Source: a bacterium (GTDB taxonomy: Bacteria; CLD3; SB21). Taken from it: a stretch of DNA of 64,000 nt. Location: contig WBUR01000012.1 of assembly GCA_008933615.1 (NCBI GenBank), positions 21,709 through 85,708 of the forward strand, written 5' to 3'. Below, piece by piece: positions 10,443-20,006 of the stretch. Under the pieces are notes generated by a model. That model had not been told where the DNA came from, did no database searches, and saw only the letters and a program-made list of their open reading frames with translations. The translations under genes and the position numbers were made by a program. Each line of letters opens with the position of its first letter. Positions within the stretch are counted from its first letter, which is position 1.

Positions 10443-13400
10443 ATGGGAATAAATAAAACATCGTTGCCGGAACTCCACCCGCGTTACGAGATCCAGGAAC
10501 AGATCGGCGAAGGCGGCATGAGTTTTGTTTACAAGGCATGGGACCGCATTTTTCAGAAATGGATCGCTTTGAAATGCGCCGGACCGGACATGGCCAATCC
10601 CTCCGCCTTCTTGCGTGAATATGAAATTTTATATAATCTCCAGCACCGGCACTTGCCAAAAGTTTACGATCTGTATTCGTCTCCGGACAAGTTGTTTTTC
10701 ACCATGGACTGGGTTGAAGGAAAGAATTTAGCCGAATTTGTTGGCGCCGGACAAAAGCTTACTCCTTCCTTATTCTATTCTGTTTTTTTTCAATTACTTT
10801 CTTCACTTCAGTATTGCCACAATCACGGAATCGTGCACTACGACCTGAAACCTGAGAATATTGTTTTACAAAACGATGCGGCCGGGTCAGCGACTTCGAT
10901 AATATTGATCGATTTTGGCCTGGCACGAATGGAAAGTGAAGTTCAGTCTGATACCGGACAGGGGACTATCCAGTATTCTTCTCCTGAAATAATCAAAAAA
11001 GAAAAAACCGATCGCAGGGGCGACCTGTATGCCCTGGGTGTCATTTTACTTGAAATGGCCGTCGGTAAAAATCCGTTTGATGACGCCAATGTAGTAAATG
11101 TCGTAGTCAATCATCTCGAAAAGAAAATCAGCTCCATAGACTCGAATTATACTTTTGTTACTGAGGACGTCAAAAAAATAATTTTAAAGTTATTAGAAAA
11201 GGATCCGAAATACCGTTATCAAAACGTAGAGGAGATTTATCGGGACCTCAATCCAATTCGTACCCAATTCCAGCCTATCGAACTCGAAGATCACATCGTT
11301 TTGCATTCCGGCTTTGTCAATCGTGACAGCGAATTGGCTCAGTTGACAGAGGCTACTGTACAATTTTTCACCGAAGGGCAACCTGATAAGACTTCAATAT
11401 TTGGGATTACCGGAGAAGCAGGCGTCGGCAAATCGACATTGTTAAAACAATTCAAAATGAATCTTGAAAGAGACGGCTACGTCGTCATGTCATTGCCTAC
11501 GGCGCCTTCGCATAGTCGTAACCAAGTCCGTTCCTTTCTTCGCCACATTTATTACTTTACGCAAACGGCAAAACCTTCGGATGAATTCATTCGGGAATGG
11601 GAATGGATTCAGGATACAAATCCGGAAAATATTCTGCTAGATCGTGATAATTTGTTTTCCGGCCTTTCCGATTTAGTATTGGGATCTCTAAAAAACATTT
11701 CACGGCTCTGCGTTCTTATAGATGACTGCGATCAACGGAATGATTTCGAAAACGATTTTTTTAGTTACCTTTTCAGGAAATTGACGTTTGAGTCGCCGTG
11801 CAAGATCGCATTTTATTTGAGTGCAGTTCACCATGACGCGCCGTTTATTCAACTCAAAAATTTCGACCCGCCCTCCACTGCCTCTTTTATCAAAACTTTG
11901 CTCAATGACCCTTCTATAAGTGAAGAGATCACCGGTAAAATATATGATGCAACACGCGGCAACCCTTTTTTGGTTCACCACACGCTTGAATATCTTATTC
12001 AGACGGAAAACCTGATTGTAAGTAATCGGGAGTGGCAGCTCAGCAAAGAAGAGCCGGTTTCAATTCCTTCTTCCATTCAAGAGTTTGTCCTGGCTAAGAT
12101 CAAGAACTTGACGAGCGAAGACAAACAGATTTTGGAGGCCGCGTCGATTTTCCCTTCTTCATTTGCCCTTAATGAGATGCGCGTTCTTAATGCCGATACC
12201 GCACTTTTGGTAAAATTTCAGCGGTTAGTAAACAGAGGACTTATTAATCATTCCAATGGATCTTTTATTTTCAGCAGTCAGTATTTGCGCGAACATGTTT
12301 ACAAAAACATACCCATGGACATTGTAATGCAGCATCACCTGCAATTGGCGCGTCATTACGAATCGCTTGATGCCGGGAAGTTCACATCAGCGCTCGCCTT
12401 TCATTATTTTAATTCATCTGAAAAGACCAAGGCCCTGCCTTTTCTTCTGGAGTTGGCAAGTATACAGAAAGCGGCATTTCTGCCAAGAGAAGCTCTCGAA
12501 AGTTTCCGGCAAGCGTCTTCGATACAGCGCAGTATAGATCAAAACGATCCGTTGGTTGACACATTGTTCAAGATGGAAGAATTGTATGATCAATTGGGTG
12601 AACGCAAAGATCAGGAAAATATCCTTCAGGACATCCTTGATATTGGGGGCCGTCAGAACAACCAACAGACTATCCTGCGCGGCCTCTTACGCCGAGCCAA
12701 TTACCTTGAGCGTATATCACAATTTGAAGAATCACAAAAGGTCTGTGAAAAGGCGATTGTAATTTCCAAAGAAAAAACAAATGACTTTCTACTTGGACAC
12801 TTGCATCGTCAACTCGGAAGAAATTTTTATAATCGCGCCATGTGGAATAAAGCGCTGGATAATTACCGGGAAGCGCACCGACTCGCGGTGAGTTCGGATG
12901 ACCAAAAGCTGGAGATGGAATGCCTTAATAGTTTGGGAACGGCTTACGGATCCATCGGAGATTATGAACAGGCAAAAGAATATTTTATCAGATCTTTCGA
13001 CCTTGCAGAAAAACGTCAGGATATAGAACGAAAGATCAATGCGGTTTTTAATATTGCGCGAATTTTCTACAAAACAAACGATCTGGACCAGGCTATTGCA
13101 TATCTAAATAAAACGCATACGTGGATTAAGAGCACAAGGAACAAAAAGCTTGAACAGCGGCTTTATCAACAAAGCGCTCTAATCTATCTCGATATGCACA
13201 AATACGAATATGCGTACGATTATAATGAAAAAGTCCATACTCTGAGTAATGAATTAGATGATTCATCTGCTGTCGGAAGAACTACAGCCAATCAAGGGCT
13301 TGTTTATCTGCGTCTCGGAATGTACAAACAATCCCAAATGCACCTTAAACAAGCAATCGAGCACGCAATCAGTTTAAACAATAAAAAAGATCATTTTAAC

Positions 13401-15533
13401 AGGCGTCTTTATGAGGCTGAACTACAGTTGGCGCAGGGGGAATTTGATAATGTGGTTCACAATGCCACAGAAGCTTTAAATTACTTTCAAAAAGATGAAA
13501 ACCCGGAGCTTTCATTCTACGCCAAATTGATCTTATTACGCATTGGAATCGAAACGGGTTTCAAGAACATATCATATTCGGCGGTTGAAAAACTAACCGG
13601 GCCGTTAGCCGATTTATCTGATATTCACCGCTCCGATATAACGGCTAGCTTAAAAATTCATGCACTTAACTTATTGTCCAAAGCAATGCGACTTACCGGG
13701 AACTTATCCAAAGCCATTACCTATTCAAATGAGGCAGTTGCTCTCCTTGACAAACAAAAATATTTTGAATTCAGTGCCGGCGAAATTTATTATAACCACT
13801 ACCAGACGATACTTGGTTCCCATGCGCCCAGAAGCCTTATCGGAAATTATCTTGAAAAGGCTTTCGATAAGATTAAAGAAATCGAAAGCAATTTGAAGCG
13901 TTCGGATTTCAAGTCAAGCTTTATGAGCCTGCCCATAAATCAGGAAATCATCAACGAGTACAAACATTTTTTCAGCGAAGAAAGGGAATTTGATATTCAA
14001 TCATTTCAAGTTTTATATGAAATAACGCAGAATATCAATTCGATCCTGGACTCGGAAACATTATTTGACCGAATTATGGACAATGCCATTGAGAATACCA
14101 AATCGGATCGCGGATTGATTCTCATAAAGTCAGAAATATCCGATCAGTTCGATATGAAGGGGGCTCGCAATATCGACCAGGAAACGCTTTCAGATATGAC
14201 GCATATAAGTCAGAGCATCGTTCAGGAGGTCTATCAAACCGGCCAGTCCATCGTTACGGCCGATGCCAATTTAGACGACCGCTTCAAAGCACGGAAAAGC
14301 ATCGTCGCATACAACATTCGATCCATTATGTGCGTTCCTCTGAAGATCAAAAATAATGTTATCGGCGCGGTGTACGTTGACAAACAATTTGACACAAATT
14401 ATTTCAGTCCGAGAAACCTGAAGTTCTTAGAATCGTTTGCTAACATCGCCGGTATTGCCATTGAGAACGCCCGCTTATATGAAAAACTGAATCTCGAAAA
14501 AGATTATCTCAGCAAAGAAAATATTGAACTCAAATCGGAGATTCAGGAGAAATTTCTTAAATACCATATTATCGGTAACAGTAAAATGATGAGGCAGGTT
14601 TTCCACCTGATCGAAAACGCCGCCGATAATTCGGCCAATGTTCTAATAGAGGGCGAGAGCGGCACCGGGAAAGAACTGGTTGCGAAGGCAATTCATTATA
14701 ACGGTATCCGTAAGAATAAAAAAATTGTAGCTGTAGATTGCGGCGCATTGCCGGAAAATCTTCTTGAAAGCGAGCTATTCGGATACAAAAAAGGCGCGTT
14801 CACCGGCGCGAATAGTGACAAGAAGGGACTATTTGAAGAAGCCGACGGAGGGACGATCTTTCTTGACGAAATTACCAATACGTCACTTAATTTCCAATCG
14901 CGCCTGTTGCGCGTTATCCAGGAAGGCGAAATCCGCCGTGTCGGAGATAATGACATAAGAAAAGTGAATGTTCGTACGATCGTTGCCACCAATCGGAATT
15001 TACTTGAACAGGTTAAGGCCGGTTTTTTTAGAGAGGACTTATATTACCGTTTGAATGTAATACCCATTTCACTGCCGCCGTTACGCGAGCGTAAAGAAGA
15101 CATTCCTCTGTTAGTTCAGTTTTTTATCGACAAACACAACAAACTTAACAATAAAAACATTCAAGCCATCAGTAACGACCTGATGGAACGATTAATGCAG
15201 CATCCCTGGCCCGGGAATATTCGTGAACTGGAGAATATTTTGAGCCGCATGATCCTTTTCGCAACTCAGGATAAATTAACTTCCGAGAACTTGCCGGACG
15301 AAATAAAAAAATCCGAGCCGTTTGACTTATCTGTCGTGCCCAAACAAACGCCCGCCATGACCGATTTAGCGCAAAAATCTCTTGAGCAATTTGAAAATGA
15401 GGCGGCACGAATCGAAAAGGATTACTTTTCAAAGATCCTCGAAAAAGCCGGTGGTAACAAAACAAAAGCCGCAGAAATGCTGGGCATTAAGCGGACTACG
15501 CTGAATGATCGATTAAAAAAATTGGGATTATAA
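10443..15533 (+). CDS. Giant Ser/Thr kinase - ATPase - TPR - GAF - sigma-54 activator - Fis HTH regulator
   Basis: A 1,696-residue signalling protein that ends as a bacterial enhancer-binding protein. Seen in order: a Hanks-type kinase (about 15-275) with G-loop IGEGGMSFVY, catalytic Lys44, HYDLKPEN (~131-138) and DFG; an AAA-type signalling ATPase with Walker A GEAGVGKST (~323-331); a TPR-rich helical region (~730-1130); a GAF sensor (~1185-1345); a short coiled linker; a sigma-54 AAA+ domain with GESGTGKE (~1403-1410), GAFTGA (~1453-1458) and Walker B FLDE; and a Fis-type HTH at the end (NKTKAAEMLGIKRTTLNDRL). The kinase and GAFTGA motifs look intact, so both phosphotransfer and sigma-54 remodelling are predicted. 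Fusing kinase and activator in one chain would let a eukaryote-like signal control RpoN promoters directly. It is translationally coupled to the BrkB-family gene. Its target genes are unknown. Confidence 0.93.
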   Translation: MGINKTSLPELHPRYEIQEQIGEGGMSFVYKAWDRIFQKWIALKCAGPDMANPSAFLREYEILYNLQHRHLPKVYDLYSSPDKLFFTMDWVEGKNLAEFVGAGQKLTPSLFYSVFFQLLSSLQYCHNHGIVHYDLKPENIVLQNDAAGSATSIILIDFGLARMESEVQSDTGQGTIQYSSPEIIKKEKTDRRGDLYALGVILLEMAVGKNPFDDANVVNVVVNHLEKKISSIDSNYTFVTEDVKKIILKLLEKDPKYRYQNVEEIYRDLNPIRTQFQPIELEDHIVLHSGFVNRDSELAQLTEATVQFFTEGQPDKTSIFGITGEAGVGKSTLLKQFKMNLERDGYVVMSLPTAPSHSRNQVRSFLRHIYYFTQTAKPSDEFIREWEWIQDTNPENILLDRDNLFSGLSDLVLGSLKNISRLCVLIDDCDQRNDFENDFFSYLFRKLTFESPCKIAFYLSAVHHDAPFIQLKNFDPPSTASFIKTLLNDPSISEEITGKIYDATRGNPFLVHHTLEYLIQTENLIVSNREWQLSKEEPVSIPSSIQEFVLAKIKNLTSEDKQILEAASIFPSSFALNEMRVLNADTALLVKFQRLVNRGLINHSNGSFIFSSQYLREHVYKNIPMDIVMQHHLQLARHYESLDAGKFTSALAFHYFNSSEKTKALPFLLELASIQKAAFLPREALESFRQASSIQRSIDQNDPLVDTLFKMEELYDQLGERKDQENILQDILDIGGRQNNQQTILRGLLRRANYLERISQFEESQKVCEKAIVISKEKTNDFLLGHLHRQLGRNFYNRAMWNKALDNYREAHRLAVSSDDQKLEMECLNSLGTAYGSIGDYEQAKEYFIRSFDLAEKRQDIERKINAVFNIARIFYKTNDLDQAIAYLNKTHTWIKSTRNKKLEQRLYQQSALIYLDMHKYEYAYDYNEKVHTLSNELDDSSAVGRTTANQGLVYLRLGMYKQSQMHLKQAIEHAISLNNKKDHFNRRLYEAELQLAQGEFDNVVHNATEALNYFQKDENPELSFYAKLILLRIGIETGFKNISYSAVEKLTGPLADLSDIHRSDITASLKIHALNLLSKAMRLTGNLSKAITYSNEAVALLDKQKYFEFSAGEIYYNHYQTILGSHAPRSLIGNYLEKAFDKIKEIESNLKRSDFKSSFMSLPINQEIINEYKHFFSEEREFDIQSFQVLYEITQNINSILDSETLFDRIMDNAIENTKSDRGLILIKSEISDQFDMKGARNIDQETLSDMTHISQSIVQEVYQTGQSIVTADANLDDRFKARKSIVAYNIRSIMCVPLKIKNNVIGAVYVDKQFDTNYFSPRNLKFLESFANIAGIAIENARLYEKLNLEKDYLSKENIELKSEIQEKFLKYHIIGNSKMMRQVFHLIENAADNSANVLIEGESGTGKELVAKAIHYNGIRKNKKIVAVDCGALPENLLESELFGYKKGAFTGANSDKKGLFEEADGGTIFLDEITNTSLNFQSRLLRVIQEGEIRRVGDNDIRKVNVRTIVATNRNLLEQVKAGFFREDLYYRLNVIPISLPPLRERKEDIPLLVQFFIDKHNKLNNKNIQAISNDLMERLMQHPWPGNIRELENILSRMILFATQDKLTSENLPDEIKKSEPFDLSVVPKQTPAMTDLAQKSLEQFENEAARIEKDYFSKILEKAGGNKTKAAEMLGIKRTTLNDRLKKLGL

Positions 15534-15653
15534 AATTTCGATGTGCTAAAAATACTGCCCAACAATCTTCGATCGAATCCGAAGTTTTATTTTAAGATAG
15601 TGTACATCTCAAGTTCTGTATGCTCTATCAGTAATTGTACTTCGATCAAAACA

Positions 15654-16598
15654 TCATTGTACGCGATAAGGCACGGCTATCATATACGAATCGTACGGCT
15701 TTGCGCGCTTGTTAATAGTACTTATAGTCAGAAAGTCGATAACCAGCTGGTTATAGCCGCGCTTCTGCGAAGTCTCGACATATACCGTTTTTCTATAATA
15801 ATCGGTAAAGGGAATTCGCATCATTTCCAGTCGACGGCGGTATTGGTTGCTCTGGGTGTCTCTATTCTTCCCGTTGGTAATAAATCCAACCGGCCGGTCG
15901 AAGGCGTCAACCCTATTTCTGACTTTCACCAACACCATGATCGAATCATTATTTTGCAACGTAACGGGATGATGGTAGAAATTCACTATTTCTGCCGGAT
16001 CGTCAACGAAAATAGTCTGATCAGGCGTCACAATCCAAATCGAATCTATAGAAATCCTTGTGTTTTCCGCCAATGTTGCGGGATCGAGCGAACTGCCATA
16101 CGCCGCAGAAACAGTCAAGGGTTGCCATTCGTCTTTGGTTACCGGATTATTCCTTTGCACGAAAGTGATCGAACGAGAGAGTTGGTGTCGAAGCGGTTTA
16201 AACGACCTTGCTCCGGCGCTGTCAACGATGAAACTGCCATTGAGTCGATAACGCACAGTTGCATAAGCGAGCGAATCCTGAAATATGATGTCGATTGGTT
16301 TTATCCTCTCGACCCCATTCGGGATATATCTTCCAAATCGAAAACCGTTGGCAGCATTCATCCAGAAATCCGAAGCGCCATTTTTGGCAAGCGATTTTGA
16401 CAAATCAGCCGCGTATAACGAATCGCCATCGTTATTCAAGCCGGGCGCGAATAGGCCTTCTTCGTCAAGGTCGATTATCTTCTGGATTTGAATAGATGTA
16501 TCCGTAAAATCATCGTCACCCAATCCGCAACCGACCCCCATGATCGTTACGAAAAAAGCTAAGGCCGCAACAGCTATTCTATATTTCATTAATAACAT
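15654..16598 (-). CDS. Predicted lipoprotein of unknown function
   Basis: About 314 residues with a lipoprotein signal: a hydrophobic stretch ending VTIMGVGC, followed by an acidic GLGDDDF tail, which favours the outer leaflet or outer membrane. I place the start at the ATG at 16598 because GGAGG (16607-16611) sits 8 bases before it; a GTG at 16607 overlaps that site and is unlikely. The mature part looks beta-rich and polar, and I do not recognise a family. It is convergent with the giant regulator gene (121-bp gap), and its upstream side faces a 421-bp non-coding stretch before the tRNA gene. Confidence 0.75.
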   Translation of the reverse strand: MLLMKYRIAVAALAFFVTIMGVGCGLGDDDFTDTSIQIQKIIDLDEEGLFAPGLNNDGDSLYAADLSKSLAKNGASDFWMNAANGFRFGRYIPNGVERIKPIDIIFQDSLAYATVRYRLNGSFIVDSAGARSFKPLRHQLSRSITFVQRNNPVTKDEWQPLTVSAAYGSSLDPATLAENTRISIDSIWIVTPDQTIFVDDPAEIVNFYHHPVTLQNNDSIMVLVKVRNRVDAFDRPVGFITNGKNRDTQSNQYRRRLEMMRIPFTDYYRKTVYVETSQKRGYNQLVIDFLTISTINKRAKPYDSYMIAVPYRVQ

Positions 16599-17019
16599 AT
16601 GAAACACCTCCAGTGTCTTTGCATCAATTTACTTCAACAATCATGCCTATATGATAAATATATGTTTTTTATCGACATTTGATAGTTAAAGATTGTGATT
16701 TGTCAAACAAAATTTCGTCTATTGACGGTTTTTCCGTCAAACGAATTTATATGAATACTGACAATCTATGAAGATAAGTTCGCTTAGTAAACAAGAATTA
16801 TGAAAATGCATATGCAATTAACCATCCCAGTCATCAGGATATTGGCGATGAATAAACCTATATTAGTATACAGTGATGATTTTTTTTTAAATTTTAATCG
16901 CTGATCTTCTTCACCATTTCTTTGAGACTTGGTGTCTTCGTGGCTTGCCAAATACCCTAAATCCTAAAAAATTCTTGACTTTTTGGGCTCAGCCGATTAC
17001 ATTTCGCCTCTTTGTAAAT
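16599..17019. other. Non-coding stretch before tRNA-Asn
   Basis: I see no gene here. It holds the ribosome site of the leftward lipoprotein, a perfect hairpin at 16722-16740 (TTGACGG, five-T loop, CCGTCAA), an AT-rich tract, a segment at about 16921-16945 resembling low-complexity cttggtgtcttcgtgg-type sequence, and the tRNA promoter at 16975-17003. Confidence 0.6.
16975..17003 (+). promoter_or_regulatory. Sigma-70-type promoter of tRNA-Asn
   Basis: TTGACT at 16975-16980, a 17-base spacer, then TACATT at 16998-17003. Transcription would begin about 10 bases before the mature tRNA end, which fits a short processed leader. Confidence 0.6.
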
Positions 17020-17091
<72 letters not shown>

Positions 17092-17094
17092 CTC

Positions 17095-17126
17095 AAACCC
17101 GTCTCTGCCTGACGGGTTTTCTTGTT
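17095..17126 (+). terminator. Rho-independent terminator after tRNA-Asn
   Basis: AAACCCGTC and GACGGGTTT form a 9-bp stem with a short loop, followed by a T-rich tail. It begins a few bases after the tRNA, and the next gene's ATG is 20 bases further on. Confidence 0.8.
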
Positions 17127-17145
17127 TACGAAACACCGTAAAAAA

Positions 17146-18408
17146 ATGAAAAATTATCTTTCATCGCTGATACTTCTCGCGATCCTTTTTTTCTCGTCGC
17201 AACTATACTCCCAGCAAAGCCGTTTTTATATTTACGAAAAGAACGATAAAGTTAATGTCGCGCCGTGGCTCAGATACAATAAAGGCGAAGGCCTTTTCAC
17301 GGGCGCTTCCAGCCAGTATTTTTTTAACGAGAATTTTTTCGCAGACGGGAAAGCAGGTTACGCCGTTGCCGGTAAGTTTCCGCGGTATATGATCGGAATT
17401 CAAAAGAATTTTCAATATGAAAATAACGAATTCATTCTGCGCGCCGCGTATTATGACCTGACCGAAACGAATGACCAATACGTGTTGCCGGACTGGCAAA
17501 ACTCGATGACCGCACTTTTATTCAAACTCGACTATTTCAATTTTTACCGCACACGCGGAACGACGCTGACATTTGGCCAGAACTGGAACGGAACATATAA
17601 AATAGATATATCCGCCGGGATGCGAAATTTTTACTCCATGCGGAACAAAGCAGAAGCGAGTGTGTTCTCAAGCGGCGGCGATAAAATCGACGGTAAAAGA
17701 GCATTTGCTCTCAATCCGCCGGTAGCGCAAGGCAGGGATTATTTTATTGCTTTAGATTATGATATTGATTTCAGGCCTTCGCCGACTTCATTCGTGAATG
17801 CATGGCATCTCCGCGGCCGCTACGAAAATTCGATATTGCTTCACGACATTGCCAAATCGGATTTTTCTTATCAACGTATGTATCTCGAGTTCAATCGCTA
17901 TCAACGATTATTTACAAAGCAAAAATCGCTTTTTACGCTGAAATTAGCATCGTATCAGGGCAAAACTCAATTTACAGCGGATACCGCGGGCACACCGCTG
18001 CCGCAGGATCAATTCCTATACGACATCGGCGGATACGGAAGTTTGCGCGGATACTCGTACAGGGAATTCCAGAACGGCAACCGTCTCGCCATATTTAGTT
18101 GGGATTATTTTTTTAATGGAACGTTCCTTCCTAAATCCTTTTTGACAAAGATTTGGGGGTTAGGTCAGATTTTCAAGAATACCGACCTCATGCTTTTTGC
18201 AGATGCCGGTTATGTCTGGAAGGTTGATCATACCAAGCCGGTGGTCAGTGTTGGCGGTATCGGTGTAAAAGATATTCGCGCCGATGCCGGTTTCGGTTTG
18301 GCCTTAACGGAATGGATCCGCTGCGAAGCCGCTTTTCCACTGAGAAAGGGTGTTAAAACCGAACGCGGCGATTATGTAATCTACCTTCGATTCACCCCTA
18401 AATTTTAG
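17146..18408 (+). CDS. Outer-membrane beta-barrel protein, Omp85/D15-like
   Basis: About 420 residues with a Sec signal (MKNYLSSLILLAILFFSSQLYSQQ), then alternating polar/hydrophobic strands typical of a barrel and a C-terminal aromatic (YLRFTPKF). The segment GGYGSLRGYSYREFQNGNRL resembles the conserved LRGY loop motif of Omp85/surface-antigen proteins, but no POTRA domains precede it. It may therefore be a barrel-only relative of FhaC/BamA, or an unrelated barrel. I start at the ATG at 17146; a TTG at 17122 would lie inside the tRNA terminator. The rsmE start is 11 bp downstream, so the two are likely co-transcribed, though no functional link is obvious. Confidence 0.65.
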   Translation: MKNYLSSLILLAILFFSSQLYSQQSRFYIYEKNDKVNVAPWLRYNKGEGLFTGASSQYFFNENFFADGKAGYAVAGKFPRYMIGIQKNFQYENNEFILRAAYYDLTETNDQYVLPDWQNSMTALLFKLDYFNFYRTRGTTLTFGQNWNGTYKIDISAGMRNFYSMRNKAEASVFSSGGDKIDGKRAFALNPPVAQGRDYFIALDYDIDFRPSPTSFVNAWHLRGRYENSILLHDIAKSDFSYQRMYLEFNRYQRLFTKQKSLFTLKLASYQGKTQFTADTAGTPLPQDQFLYDIGGYGSLRGYSYREFQNGNRLAIFSWDYFFNGTFLPKSFLTKIWGLGQIFKNTDLMLFADAGYVWKVDHTKPVVSVGGIGVKDIRADAGFGLALTEWIRCEAAFPLRKGVKTERGDYVIYLRFTPKF

Positions 18409-18419
18409 TTTCGAGCCTC

Positions 18420-19175
18420 ATGAAATCTCCAAATCATGACGATCAATATTTTTACGTGATGCCTGAAGACGTCGATAACCGCCAATCGGTGATACTGCGA
18501 GGCGAAGAAGCATTCCATTGCACCAAAGTATTGCGGAAAAAAGCAGGCGATCTTTTTTTTGCGGTTGACGGTTCGGGTAACGAATATCTCGTTGAACTGG
18601 AGGAGGCGCACAAGGATACGGTATCGTGCAGGATTATAGACAGCAAGACACGGCTTAGGGAATTACCGATGCATATCACGTTGGCACAAGCCCTCGTAAA
18701 ACACGATCATTTTGACCTTGTGGTTGAAAAATGCACAGAACTTGGGGTCAGCACCATAATTCCACTGGAGACCGAACGAAGTTTAGCCGATCCAGGTAAG
18801 AATAAGTCTCGCCGCTGGCAAAAAATTATGATGTCGTCGATGAAACAATCCAGGCGATCGGTCCTTCCGCGACTGGACAATGTAACCCCACTGGCTGAAC
18901 TTGTAGAAAAAAGCAACAATTACGATGTGAAAATCATTTTTCATGAAAAATCTGATCGGCCCGTGTTTGATTTTACAAAAAGCATGATTATCACCGGGAC
19001 GAAGATGCTTGTTCTCGTTGGGCCGGAAGGCGGGTTTACCGAATCAGAACACCGTACGGCTGTCAGCCGTGATTTTATAAGTCTCTCCTTAGGACAACGA
19101 CGCTTAAGAGCTGAAACAGCCGCTATCTGCGCGATCGGCATTTTCTCGAACCTCTGCACCCCGCAAAACACCTAA
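18420..19175 (+). CDS. rsmE: 16S rRNA (uracil-1498-N3)-methyltransferase RsmE
   Basis: SPOUT-superfamily rRNA methyltransferase of 251 residues, the usual length. The N-terminal PUA-like RNA-binding part (about 1-75) is followed by the trefoil-knot SAM site, seen as LVGPEGGFTESEH and LSLGQRRLRAETAAI, both signatures of RsmE. It methylates U1498 in the decoding region of 16S rRNA. It starts 11 bp after the barrel gene and appears to be the last gene of that transcript. Confidence 0.95.
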   Translation: MKSPNHDDQYFYVMPEDVDNRQSVILRGEEAFHCTKVLRKKAGDLFFAVDGSGNEYLVELEEAHKDTVSCRIIDSKTRLRELPMHITLAQALVKHDHFDLVVEKCTELGVSTIIPLETERSLADPGKNKSRRWQKIMMSSMKQSRRSVLPRLDNVTPLAELVEKSNNYDVKIIFHEKSDRPVFDFTKSMIITGTKMLVLVGPEGGFTESEHRTAVSRDFISLSLGQRRLRAETAAICAIGIFSNLCTPQNT

Positions 19176-19242
19176 AAATCAGCGTTTTTTGGGTATAGTG
19201 GCTCAAAACACCTCAAAATAAGGGCTTTCCTTAAAATAAAAC

Positions 19243-19271
19243 TTGACAAACCTCGTTTCATGAATTATATT
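19243..19271 (+). promoter_or_regulatory. Near-consensus sigma-70 promoter
   Basis: TTGACA at 19243-19248, exactly 17 bases, then TATATT at 19266-19271. This is the best promoter match I found in the window. It lies about 415 bases before the HU start codon, so it either gives HU a long leader or drives a separate small RNA. Confidence 0.7.
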
Positions 19272-19277
19272 GTACCA

Positions 19278-19345
19278 TCCTGAATTTACGCGGACTACCC
19301 ATTCTAAACACCGTCTGGTTAGGCATCCGCAAGGGTCGTCCGAAA
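19278..19345 (+). ncRNA. Candidate structured RNA or leader element
   Basis: Directly after the promoter, CGGACTACCC (19291-19300) pairs with GGGTCGTCCG (19333-19342), giving nine pairs and one mismatch. Inside, CTAA...CC (19304-19312) pairs with GGTTAG (19317-19322) around a four-base loop. The unpaired GCATCCGCAA strand separates the two stems. I do not recognise a known riboswitch or small RNA, and no terminator follows closely. Confidence 0.4.
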
Positions 19346-19436
19346 TAAAAGTGTTCAAGCCTGAAAAATTGTCTTTTTGTTCCTTTACAATATTTTTCGT
19401 GCATATCCGGTTGAATCACAAATGGAAAAGATAGGT

Positions 19437-19527
19437 TCAGCCTGAGCGCAGTCGAAGGCTGACTTTTCTATATTTTGTCATGGTTCGACAAGCTTGTCCT
19501 GAGCCCTGACGAAGGGCTCACCATGAC
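19437..19527. repeat. Two-part dispersed palindromic repeat, GTCGAAG family (copy A)
   Basis: The first half (19437-19462) is bounded by TCAGCC and GGCTGA and has the core CCTGAGC..GTCGAAGG. The second half (19477-19527) is bounded by GTCATGG and CCATGAC and encloses TGAGCCCT/AGGGCTCA. Copy B at 25071-25160 has the same halves in the same order. Confidence 0.85.
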
Positions 19528-19575
19528 GTATGTGAGTAAAACGGATAAGCACAATATTTTTTCTACCCTGTCTTT

Positions 19576-19618
19576 TCATGCTTCACGAGAGAATTCCGCG
19601 CAACGGAATGAAGCATGA
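19576..19618. repeat. Nested hairpin upstream of HU
   Basis: Outer arms TCATGCTTC (19576-19584) and GAAGCATGA (19610-19618) enclose inner arms ATTCCG and CGGAAT around a CGCAA loop. The outer arms resemble the ends of the GTCGAAG-family repeats, so this may be a diverged member. Confidence 0.6.
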
Positions 19619-19684
19619 CAAGTATGCGCGCGTATAATAATAGTTGTATACGCCGTTTTTTAATCAAACAAAGGAGTCATTAAA

Positions 19685-19963
19685 ATGACCAAAGCAGAGA
19701 TCGTTGCCAGAATGGCAAAAGATGCCGACGTGCCAAAAACCAAAGCCGAAAAAGCTTTGAATGCGTTTGTGGACGCCGTCACCGGTTCGTTGAAAAAAGG
19801 TAAAGCCGTAACATTAGTTGGTTTCGGAACCTTTGGCGTTTCCAAAAGAAAAGCTCGTATGGGAAGAAATCCCCAGACCGGCGCTGCCTTGAAGATTGCT
19901 GCCGCAAAAGTTCCTAAATTCCGTGCCGGCAAAGCTCTCAAAACGGCCGTAAGGAAAAGTTAA
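19685..19963 (+). CDS. hup: HU-family DNA-binding protein
   Basis: Small nucleoid-associated protein of 92 residues that bends DNA as a dimer. The HU/IHF signature is clear: GFGTFGVSKRKARMGRNPQTG, including the Pro that intercalates in the minor groove (RNPQTG). The C-terminus is Lys-rich (KFRAGKALKTAVRKS). It has a strong AAAGGAG ribosome site and a strong terminator 44 bp after the stop, so it is a single-gene transcript. An unusually long repeat-bearing leader precedes it. Confidence 0.96.
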   Translation: MTKAEIVARMAKDADVPKTKAEKALNAFVDAVTGSLKKGKAVTLVGFGTFGVSKRKARMGRNPQTGAALKIAAAKVPKFRAGKALKTAVRKS

Positions 19964-20006
19964 TTTTTAGCTCGCTTCGTAATAGGTAAAAGCGCTAAGA
20001 ATTCCG

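Larger units (their letters stand above)
19176..19684. other. 509-bp non-coding stretch upstream of HU
   Basis: No convincing gene. It contains a near-consensus promoter (19243-19271), a structured segment just downstream (19291-19342), a two-part dispersed repeat (19437-19527), a nested hairpin (19576-19618), a TATAAT at 19633-19638 without a good -35 box, and the HU ribosome site AAAGGAG just before 19685. Confidence 0.7.

Noticed and set aside
15543..16400. A 285-codon open frame rightward, opposite the lipoprotein gene
   Set aside because: It lies fully antisense to a frame with a lipobox and ribosome site, has no start signal, and its residues resemble no family.
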